NCBI GenBank assembly: GCA_027729925.1
Contig: JAQCEB010000025.1
Location: 1-11,254 of the forward strand
From: Actinomycetota bacterium
Lineage (GTDB): Bacteria > Actinomycetota > Acidimicrobiia > Actinomarinales > Actinomarinaceae
Direction: 5' to 3'
Length of the DNA: 11,254 bases
Every line of letters begins with the position of its first letter. Position 1 is the first letter of the stretch. Shown in pieces: positions 1 to 5,857 of the stretch. Below the pieces are notes generated by a model. The model did no database searches. It had not been told where the DNA came from and saw only the letters and a list, made by a program, of their open reading frames with translations. The translations under genes and the position numbers were made by a program.

Positions 1-559
1 TTGTTGTATTTCTTAGTTCTTGAAGTTTTTCAAGAATAAAATAATTTAAACGTTCTTCGAATAATTTTTTATTTTGTAAATTAACTAAATTATCTAGAAA
101 GTTTTCAGAAAAAATATCAAAAAACACTAACTGTTCTTTATATTTTGTAGTTTGTTTAATTTTATTTAACCAAAATTTATTTGAAACTGGTCTACTAAAG
201 TCTATATCACCATAACTATTAATTAAATCAATTGTTATTTCATTTAAAGTGCTATTTAGTTTTTTTTTGTCTATTAAATTTAAAAATTTTTCATCATATT
301 GATTTATTGGAACAATATTTTTTTTCTTTTCAAAAAATGAAATTTTGAAAAAATGTTTAATTAAATTCTTTAATTTTTGCTTTTCTTCAAAATTGGATGG
401 CAAAATATGATAAATAAAATCTATCTCTCTTAATTTAGAATCTTGATGATTTTTATTTAAAAAATTAATCAGATTGCTATATCTATCAGATGACAAATTT
501 AAATTATTTTTTTTACAAAATTCTTTAAAATTTAGAATCTCTTCAGTTTTTAATATCAT
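1..559 (-). CDS. CoxE-like partner of MoxR ATPase, N-terminal 186 residues (partial)
   Basis: This frame is open without a stop from an ATG at 559 to the window edge, giving 186 residues; the C-terminus lies outside. The start overlaps the last 17 nt of the upstream ATPase gene, which implies translational coupling. The visible part is rich in Lys, Asn and Phe, and looks helical and soluble, with no signal peptide or membrane segment. Residues about 8-75 resemble the helical N-terminal region of CoxE-type proteins, which carry a C-terminal von Willebrand A (VWA) domain. No VWA metal site (DxSxS) is visible yet; a D-I-F-S stretch near residues 148-151 does not fit it. The coding frame is well supported. 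The CoxE assignment rests mainly on position, because CoxD-type MoxR ATPases usually precede a VWA protein, and it remains inference. Confidence 0.6.
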   Translation of the reverse strand, partial: MILKTEEILNFKEFCKKNNLNLSSDRYSNLINFLNKNHQDSKLREIDFIYHILPSNFEEKQKLKNLIKHFFKISFFEKKKNIVPINQYDEKFLNLIDKKKLNSTLNEITIDLINSYGDIDFSRPVSNKFWLNKIKQTTKYKEQLVFFDIFSENFLDNLVNLQNKKLFEERLNYFILEKLQELRNTT

Positions 560-1373
560 CAGATTCTTTAATTTTTTCAAATATTAATTTTTGATCATTA
601 GAATCTTTACTTAAAATTCCCAAATTAGAAGACAAATTTTTAATTTTATTTTCAAAATTAAACTTTACCCATTCAACTGTCTCAATCAAAGAAGGGGGTT
701 TGTTTAAATTTAATGTTCTTAACAAAGAACTAAAAGTAGCATATTTAAAAGCATCCTCTTTAGTTATATTTTGAACATTATTTAAAATTACATTTGTTTC
801 AATCTCTACAGATGGATAATCTAAATAAAAATAAATGCATCTTCTCCTGAGGGCTTCTGATAACTCTCTTGTCCCATTAGAAGTTAACACAACTATATTT
901 TCATTTTTAGCTTTTATAGTTCCTAACTCTGGAATGGTTACTTGGTTTTCAGCTAAAACTTCTAATAATAGAGCTTCGAATTCTTCATCCGATCTATCTA
1001 TTTCATCAATAAGAAATACTGATTGTTTATCTGAATTTAAAGCTTTTAATATAGGCCTTTCAATTAAATAATCTTCAGAAAAAAGATTTTTATCTTTTTC
1101 ATCTCGTTGTATAGATATCAATTGTTTTTTATAGTTCCATTCATATAAGGCATTATCTTCATCTATCCCCTCATGACACTGGAGTCTAATCAATTCAGAT
1201 TTAAGAATTTCTGATAATATTTTAGCTAGAAATGTCTTACCTGTACCGGCAGGACCTTCAATAAGTAACGGTTTATTTAAATAGAGAGCTGCATTTACAA
1301 TATCAACCATTTCTTGATCTGCAAAATAGCCATGCTGTTTGAATTTTTCAATGGTTAATTTTGAAGTTTTCAT
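543..1373 (-). CDS. MoxR-family AAA+ ATPase, CoxD-like
   Basis: A 276-residue AAA+ ATPase. Visible motifs are Walker A GPAGTGKT (40-47), Walker B LIDEID (121-126), a sensor-1 TSN (164-166) and an arginine-finger cluster LRRRC (175-179). The stretch at about 67-84 (HEG-D--ALYEWNY) is a signature I associate with the CoxD branch of MoxR ATPases rather than MoxR proper. Such ATPases act as chaperones that remodel or insert cofactors into a client, usually together with a VWA-domain partner; in carboxydotrophs CoxD matures the CO dehydrogenase active site. No client gene is visible here, so the substrate is unknown. The start at 1373 has a good ribosome-binding site 7 nt upstream. It lies 79 nt after obgE, so it may be a separate transcription unit or the tail of the same one. 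It overlaps the next gene by 17 nt. Confidence 0.88.
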   Translation of the reverse strand: MKTSKLTIEKFKQHGYFADQEMVDIVNAALYLNKPLLIEGPAGTGKTFLAKILSEILKSELIRLQCHEGIDEDNALYEWNYKKQLISIQRDEKDKNLFSEDYLIERPILKALNSDKQSVFLIDEIDRSDEEFEALLLEVLAENQVTIPELGTIKAKNENIVVLTSNGTRELSEALRRRCIYFYLDYPSVEIETNVILNNVQNITKEDAFKYATFSSLLRTLNLNKPPSLIETVEWVKFNFENKIKNLSSNLGILSKDSNDQKLIFEKIKESDDIKN

Positions 1374-1380
1374 TTTATAT

Positions 1381-1387
1381 TTCCTTC
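1381..1387 (-). promoter_or_regulatory. Ribosome-binding site of the MoxR ATPase gene
   Basis: GAAGGAA lies 7 nt upstream of the ATG at 1373. It is one of the few clear Shine-Dalgarno sequences in the window and supports that start. Confidence 0.7.
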
Positions 1388-1389
1388 AT

Positions 1390-1419
1390 TATTAACTATA
1401 TATCTCTCATTGGTTAATA
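1390..1419. repeat. 7-bp inverted repeat in the obgE to MoxR gap
   Basis: TATTAAC (1390-1396) and GTTAATA (1413-1419) are perfect inverted copies separated by 16 nt. They sit in the 79-nt spacer between obgE and the ATPase gene, just upstream of the latter's ribosome-binding site. The pair could be an operator or a weak hairpin. The arms are AT-rich and short, so chance is a serious alternative. No U-run follows, so it is not a convincing terminator. Confidence 0.3.
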
Positions 1420-1452
1420 CCTTTATACATTAATTTATAAGTTTATTTTTTA

Positions 1453-2652
1453 TCATACATGAAACTCAAACTCTAGATTATTTAGCTTAACAACATCTCC
1501 ATTTTTTATACCTTTAGATTTAAGTTCATCTACGAGTGAGGAGTTCTCAAATCTATAAAATATTTCTTGATTTATAGAATCAATATTTCCAATAAGACCC
1601 ACAATAAAATCAACTACCTCGCCTGAACAATTAAATTGATTGTCAATTTTTTCAATCTGATAATTGTAATTACCAAGACTAATTTTTTGAAAATCAGAAT
1701 ACTGTCTATTTTGAATGTTTTTGAGAGAGTTAGTAATTTCTTCTACCAATACATCTAAATTTATATTATTTTTTGCAGAGATATTGATATAACCTTTAAT
1801 TTTCTCATTTATTGAATCAATTTTATTCACTACAATAATTTTTTTAATATTTACGTAGTTTTTATCATAATTCTCAATTTCTTTGTCCAATATATTTTTT
1901 TGATCCTCTATGTTTAAATCTTGTCTAGTTGGATCTAGTAGGTAGATAATTAATTTGGTATTTCGTATTTGACGTAGTATTTTTTTTCCAAGACCCACTC
2001 CTTCAGAAGCACCTGAAATTAATCCTGGCAAATCACAAATTTTTATTTGATTACCAACTTCTTTAATTACACCTAAATTTGGAGAAGTTGTTGTAAATTC
2101 ATATGATCCTATCTTTGCATTTGAATTTGTTAATTTTGTAATTAGTGTACTTTTACCAGCATTTGGTATACCAAGAATGACAACATCTGAATATATTGAA
2201 TAAGATAATTTTATTTTGTAACTCTTCTTTTTTTGTCCTCTTTCTGCAAACTCGGGATTTGGTACCCTACTAGAAGCAAGGGAAAAGTTACCTGCACCTG
2301 GTTTACCACCCTTGTCCAAAATATATTCAGAATTATTTTCATGCATATCAGCAATGGTTTGGTCGTTTAAAATTATCATTGTTCCTTGAGGTAACTCAAT
2401 GATTAAGTCTTCACCATTTTTACCATTCTGAAAATTTTTATTACCATCTCCGCCATTTGTGGCTTTTAGTGAGTTTTCTGTGATTATATGTGATAAATCA
2501 CCAAGCTTGTCATTAACTTTAAACTTTATTCCCCCACCAGAACCACCTGAACCACCAGTTGGTGATGACTTAGACTGAGTGTTCTTAAAACTTATTGCTC
2601 CAGAACCACCTGAACCAGTTGAAACTGTTAGATTAATCTGATCAACGAACAT
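1453..2652 (-). CDS. obgE: Obg/CgtA GTPase, 50S ribosome assembly factor
   Basis: A 399-residue essential-family GTPase that binds the 50S subunit during late assembly and responds to (p)ppGpp. Three domains are visible: an N-terminal Gly-rich Obg fold (1-155), the G domain (156-310) and a C-terminal OCT domain (about 318-399), the last typical of Gram-positive lineages. The G motifs are G1 GIPNAGKST (161-169), G2 FTTT (186-189), G3 DLPG (207-210), G4 NKID (276-279) and G5 SAK (292-294). The N domain is unusual: the Arg-Arg-Glu-Lys segment common after the first Gly loop is missing, and several loop glycines are Ser, Asn or Lys. Switch II reads LISGA where LIEGA is typical. It starts 4 nt after the rpmA stop with no evident Shine-Dalgarno, so it is probably translationally coupled to rpmA. 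Confidence 0.97.
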   Translation of the reverse strand: MFVDQINLTVSTGSGGSGAISFKNTQSKSSPTGGSGGSGGGIKFKVNDKLGDLSHIITENSLKATNGGDGNKNFQNGKNGEDLIIELPQGTMIILNDQTIADMHENNSEYILDKGGKPGAGNFSLASSRVPNPEFAERGQKKKSYKIKLSYSIYSDVVILGIPNAGKSTLITKLTNSNAKIGSYEFTTTSPNLGVIKEVGNQIKICDLPGLISGASEGVGLGKKILRQIRNTKLIIYLLDPTRQDLNIEDQKNILDKEIENYDKNYVNIKKIIVVNKIDSINEKIKGYINISAKNNINLDVLVEEITNSLKNIQNRQYSDFQKISLGNYNYQIEKIDNQFNCSGEVVDFIVGLIGNIDSINQEIFYRFENSSLVDELKSKGIKNGDVVKLNNLEFEFHV

Positions 2653-2656
2653 GTGT

Positions 2657-2908
2657 TCATTGAGGTATAACGTTTACTAGTTTACGTCCATTTCTTGTAG
2701 AAAACTTCACAACACCATCAACTTTTGCAAACAATGTATCATCGCCACCAATGGAAACATTCTCTCCAGGATGTATCTTTGTTCCTCTTTGACGAACCAT
2801 TATTGAGCCTGCAGAGATTGATTCGCCATCAAAAACTTTAGTTCCAAGACGTTTGGACTCTGAGTCTCTACCATTCCTAGTAGAACCACCTGCTTTTGTT
2901 TTTGACAT
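2657..2908 (-). CDS. rpmA: 50S ribosomal protein L27 (bL27)
   Basis: An 83-residue L27 of normal length. The conserved N-terminal tail (GGSTRNGRDSESKRLG, residues 7-22) reaches the peptidyl-transferase centre in ribosome structures. The QRGTKIHPGENV block (40-51) and the DDTLFAKVDGVVKF block (56-69) are also present. There is no Firmicutes-type cleavable N-terminal extension. The ATG shares its A with the rplU TAA stop (TAATG), and a strong GGAGG ribosome-binding site lies inside the last codons of rplU. Co-transcription with rplU and obgE is the usual arrangement. Confidence 0.98.
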   Translation of the reverse strand: MSKTKAGGSTRNGRDSESKRLGTKVFDGESISAGSIMVRQRGTKIHPGENVSIGGDDTLFAKVDGVVKFSTRNGRKLVNVIPQ

Positions 2909-3237
2909 TACTCTTCCTCCTCGTTTCCATCGAAACCATGAATTTTTGTAATTTCAATTATTTGATTTTCTTCTCTATAGCCCATTTTTCTTCTATTTCC
3001 AGTTTTATTTTTATATTGAAAAATATTAATTTTTTTTGTTTTCTTGCTTCCAATAACTTTATATTCTACTTTATATTTACTTAATTCTTTTTCGTCTACT
3101 ATGACTTCACCCTTTTTTGGACTAGCTAAAACAGGTATAAATGTGTCTGAAACTAATTTACTTGATACATTTAACTTATCACCAATTGTCACCTTTTCTT
3201 GTGAAGAACCAATTTTAATAACTACGTATTTACTCAT
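2908..3237 (-). CDS. rplU: 50S ribosomal protein L21 (bL21)
   Basis: A 109-residue L21. Recognisable features are the N-terminal YVVIKIG strand (4-10), the GDKLNV turn (19-24), the rRNA-binding segment from about residue 70 (KINIFQYKNKTGNRRKMGYR) and the following ITKIHG strand. It differs from the family in two conserved places: the early GGKQ-type motif is GSSQEK, and the GHR motif is GYR. It ends in a short acidic tail of four Glu residues. It starts 7 nt after the RNase E/G stop. The upstream sequence has only a weak GAG-type ribosome-binding site, so coupling to the nuclease gene is likely. L21 binds 23S rRNA early in 50S assembly. Confidence 0.95.
   Translation of the reverse strand: MSKYVVIKIGSSQEKVTIGDKLNVSSKLVSDTFIPVLASPKKGEVIVDEKELSKYKVEYKVIGSKKTKKINIFQYKNKTGNRRKMGYREENQIIEITKIHGFDGNEEEE
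2916..2920 (-). promoter_or_regulatory. Ribosome-binding site of rpmA inside the rplU C-terminus
   Basis: GGAGG lies 7 nt before the rpmA ATG, within the run of four Glu codons (2911-2922) that ends rplU. The same bases therefore encode the acidic tail of L21 and direct L27 initiation. Confidence 0.75.
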
Positions 3238-3244
3238 AACTCAT

Positions 3245-4711
3245 TTACTCTACTACAGCCTCAGAGTCAAGCAAACCTTCTTCTAAACTTTTGTTTGTAA
3301 AAATATCATTAATAATTAACCCCCTGCCATTGCAATGTGTACATTCTTCTGAAAAACTTTCAATTAAACCAGCTGCAACATTTTTTCTGGTCATTTCTAC
3401 TAGTCCTAATCTCGAAATTTCAAACACTTGCGTTCTAGTTTTATCTTTTGCTAGCTCTTGCTTAAATTTATTTAGTAAATTTTGTTGTTTTTTTAAAGAC
3501 TCCATATCAATAAAATCTATAACAATAATGCCGCCGATATCCCTTAGCCTTAGCTGTCGTGCTATCTCTTCTGCTGCTTCTAAATTATTTTCGTAAACTG
3601 TTTCTTCGAGGCTGTTTTTTCCTACAAACTTTCCTGTATTTACATCAATTACTGTCAACGCTTCGGTTCTATCTATTATCAAATGACCCCCTGATGGAAG
3701 CCAGACTTTTCTATCAAGAGCTTTTTTAATTTGGTCTTCAATATGATATCGTTCAAAAAGTTGAAGTTCATCGTTATAGTGCTCAACAATATTTGTAATC
3801 TCTGGGGATGTAAATTTAACATATTCAACTATCTCTTCAAACTGATTTTTTTTATCAATCAAGACTTTCTTAAAAGTTGAATTGAGATGCTCTCTTACTA
3901 CTTTAATTGCAACATCTGGTTCTTGATGGATTAATTTAGGAGCATCACCACTTTTGTAATTACTTACATCTCTCCATTCATCAACCAATTTATCTATATC
4001 TGTTTTTAAAGATGCTTCACTAACTCCCTCTGCTGCAGTTCGGACTATAATTCCAAAATTTTCTGGTTTGATTTTTTTAATAATTCTATCTAGTCTTTCT
4101 CTCTCTTTATCAGCTAGTCGTCTGGAAATACCTTTAGTATTTGAATTTGGAATCAAAACTAGATATCTACCTGGAAGTGAGATTTGGCCAGTTAATCTTG
4201 CTCCTTTTTCTCCCATAGCATCTTTTACAACTTGGACCAATATTTCTTGATCTTGTTTTAATAAATGTTCTATCTTTGAATTTTTGTGAGAGCCTTCAAT
4301 GTCTGCAACATATAAAACTCCATTTTTTTCATCCCCGAATGAGACAAATGCTGCCTCCATACCCGGTAATATATTTTTGACTTTTCCAAGATATATATTT
4401 CCTACTTTAGATTTTTTATTATTTTCGGAAGTGTAATACTGTACAAGCGTTGGACCTTCTAATATCGCTACCTTTGATAAACCATCTCTTGAACTAATAA
4501 GCATTTGTTTTTTTTCCACATTAGGTACAGGTAGAGGTATTTCTCTAAACCATGTTGGATTCTTATCTCTTAAATTATTTTTATAATTAGATCTTGTATT
4601 AGAAGTACCAGACTTAATTTTTACTTTTTGGCCTTTAAACCACTTTGTTTTTGTATTATCTAAATTATCACTTGATCGTACAATTTTTGATTTTTTGAAT
4701 ATACCAAACAT
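3245..4711 (-). CDS. Ribonuclease E/G family endoribonuclease (compact form)
   Basis: A 488-residue RNase E/G. An Mg-dependent single-strand endonuclease of this family processes rRNA and tRNA precursors and starts mRNA decay. Visible parts are a basic N-terminal extension (1-65), an S1 RNA-binding domain starting near VGNIYLGKV (103-111), the 5'-sensor and RNase H-like region, catalytic Asp in ALTVIDVNTGKF (D356) and in IVIDFID (D399/D402), and the zinc-link CTHC (457-460) that holds the dimer pair. The protein stops about 25 residues after the zinc-link, so it lacks the long disordered scaffold tails found in many RNase E proteins. By domain layout it could be called either rng or rne; its place ahead of rplU-rpmA-obgE matches the actinobacterial RNase E/G gene. 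A strong GGAGG site supports the start at 4711. Confidence 0.96.
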   Translation of the reverse strand: MFGIFKKSKIVRSSDNLDNTKTKWFKGQKVKIKSGTSNTRSNYKNNLRDKNPTWFREIPLPVPNVEKKQMLISSRDGLSKVAILEGPTLVQYYTSENNKKSKVGNIYLGKVKNILPGMEAAFVSFGDEKNGVLYVADIEGSHKNSKIEHLLKQDQEILVQVVKDAMGEKGARLTGQISLPGRYLVLIPNSNTKGISRRLADKERERLDRIIKKIKPENFGIIVRTAAEGVSEASLKTDIDKLVDEWRDVSNYKSGDAPKLIHQEPDVAIKVVREHLNSTFKKVLIDKKNQFEEIVEYVKFTSPEITNIVEHYNDELQLFERYHIEDQIKKALDRKVWLPSGGHLIIDRTEALTVIDVNTGKFVGKNSLEETVYENNLEAAEEIARQLRLRDIGGIIVIDFIDMESLKKQQNLLNKFKQELAKDKTRTQVFEISRLGLVEMTRKNVAAGLIESFSEECTHCNGRGLIINDIFTNKSLEEGLLDSEAVVE

Positions 4712-4716
4712 TAAAA

Positions 4717-4721
4717 CCTCC
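4717..4721 (-). promoter_or_regulatory. Ribosome-binding site of the RNase E/G gene
   Basis: A perfect GGAGG sits 5 nt before the ATG at 4711. It is one of the two strongest Shine-Dalgarno sequences in the window and fixes the start. Confidence 0.75.
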
Positions 4722-4743
4722 GAAACGATGAGAAATAAAACTT

Positions 4744-4773
4744 AACATATCAATATACTAGTAGTGAATCCAA
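4744..4773 (-). promoter_or_regulatory. Possible sigma-70-type promoter for the RNase E/G block
   Basis: TTGGAT (4768-4773) and TATGTT (4744-4749) are separated by 18 nt in the 63-nt gap after rodA. Both hexamers are near-consensus for a housekeeping sigma factor and would give a leader of roughly 25 nt ending in the GGAGG site. In AT-rich DNA such matches are common, so this is a candidate only. Its position at a functional boundary, cell-wall genes to RNA and ribosome genes, favours it. Confidence 0.35.
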
Positions 4774-4774
4774 A

Positions 4775-5857
4775 TTATAAAACAATGTTGTTTTCAATAA
4801 AGACTCTATTAATTAATCCAAAAATAATCGAAGTAGAAAGTATTGAGGAACCTCCAAGACTTAATAAGGGAAATGCCATTCCAGTTAGGGGGATAAGACC
4901 TAAAACTGTAAGCAAATTTATTATAATTTGAGCTGATAAGACTATTATAAATCCAGATAATGTAAATTTTTCAAAATCATAATCAGAACTTTTAATAATT
5001 AAAGTTACACGATAAAAAAAGAAGAACCATAAGATCAAAAGAATTAAGCTACCTAAAAAACCAAAATTTTTAGCAAAAAGTGAAAAAATAAAATCTGTTG
5101 TTTGAACTGGTACGAAAACGTCATAATTTGAATTTATTGAAAAATAATCACCAAATAAGCCACCTGAAGAAATAGATAACCTACTTTGTTGTTGAGAAAA
5201 ATCTTGACCACTAAAAAAATCAGTTATTCTGTTTACTTGATATTGACTTAGAAGTCCAAGCTCTAAAAATATAAAAAATAATAATATAAGGGAAATGATG
5301 ACTACTGATGTGGTCCTTAATTTTATTTTTGAAAGAAAAAATATTAAAAATATTGTTGAACCTAACAATATTGAAGTTCCTAAATCAGGTTGGATAAAAA
5401 CTAATGCAAGACTAGCCAAAGAAACCGATAAAGTTATAAATAAATTTTGATTGGATGATAATGATTTTGCTAGAAACAATACAAGTATAATTTTTAAAAA
5501 TTCTGAAGGTTGCAAAAAGAAAGGTATTCCTATATTTGAAAGATCGTACCATCTTCGTACACCTAAAATTGGATTTGTAAACCTCAAACCTAATAAAAGC
5601 AATATAGATATTGCTAACAATGGGTTAATTAATTTATAAATGCTTTCGATTGAAAAATAAGTCGTAAAAAAAAATACACCTAAACCTAATAAAGAAAAGA
5701 TAATTTGTCTTGAAAGAGTGTTAGAAGTATTGAATTCAATATTCTCATTTGCTATAAAGAGTGTAAACCATGATATAAAATTAAATAAAAAAAACTGAAT
5801 TAATATATATAAATTAGTTCCTTCAGGACCAAGTATTGTAATTTTTCTATTAATCAT
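4775..5857 (-). CDS. rodA: RodA, SEDS-family peptidoglycan glycosyltransferase
   Basis: A 360-residue polytopic membrane protein with about ten hydrophobic segments. It polymerises lipid II into glycan strands in the Rod complex with PBP2. SEDS motifs visible are GVRRWYDL (99-106), FLQPSEFLKI (114-123), IQPDLGTS (155-162), SISSGGLFG (228-236), TTDFIF (253-258, with the catalytically important Asp at 255) and LTGMAFPLLSLGGSS (324-338). Several usually strict positions are changed: the His of HTDFIF is Thr, the following EE(L)G pair is Lys-Asn (263-264), and GKG after the SGG motif is GDY. The start overlaps the mrdA stop as ATGA, with GGAG 10 nt upstream. Pairing with mrdA and mreBCD argues for RodA rather than FtsW. 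Glycosyltransferase activity is inferred from the family. Confidence 0.95.
   Translation of the reverse strand: MINRKITILGPEGTNLYILIQFFLFNFISWFTLFIANENIEFNTSNTLSRQIIFSLLGLGVFFFTTYFSIESIYKLINPLLAISILLLLGLRFTNPILGVRRWYDLSNIGIPFFLQPSEFLKIILVLFLAKSLSSNQNLFITLSVSLASLALVFIQPDLGTSILLGSTIFLIFFLSKIKLRTTSVVIISLILLFFIFLELGLLSQYQVNRITDFFSGQDFSQQQSRLSISSGGLFGDYFSINSNYDVFVPVQTTDFIFSLFAKNFGFLGSLILLILWFFFFYRVTLIIKSSDYDFEKFTLSGFIIVLSAQIIINLLTVLGLIPLTGMAFPLLSLGGSSILSTSIIFGLINRVFIENNIVL

Noticed and set aside
835..1071. Forward-strand open frame of 78 codons inside the ATPase gene
   Set aside because: It lies wholly antisense to a well-supported AAA+ gene, resembles no family, and is explained by the low stop density opposite coding DNA.
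1440..1460. Rho-independent terminator after obgE
   Set aside because: There is an A/T-rich run but no stable GC-containing stem before it.
2896..3596. Three forward-strand open frames opposite rplU and the RNase gene
   Set aside because: They are antisense to conserved genes, are rich in Phe, Ser, Leu and Ile as expected of complements, and have no recognisable motif.
4068..4250. Forward-strand open frame opposite the RNase gene
   Set aside because: It is antisense shadow of the conserved nuclease core with no domain or ribosome-binding site.
5451..5639. Forward-strand open frame opposite rodA
   Set aside because: It is a shadow of conserved SEDS motifs on the other strand.
4775..5857. 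FtsW instead of RodA
   Set aside because: Both share the SEDS fold, but adjacency to mreBCD and the elongation PBP2 favours RodA.
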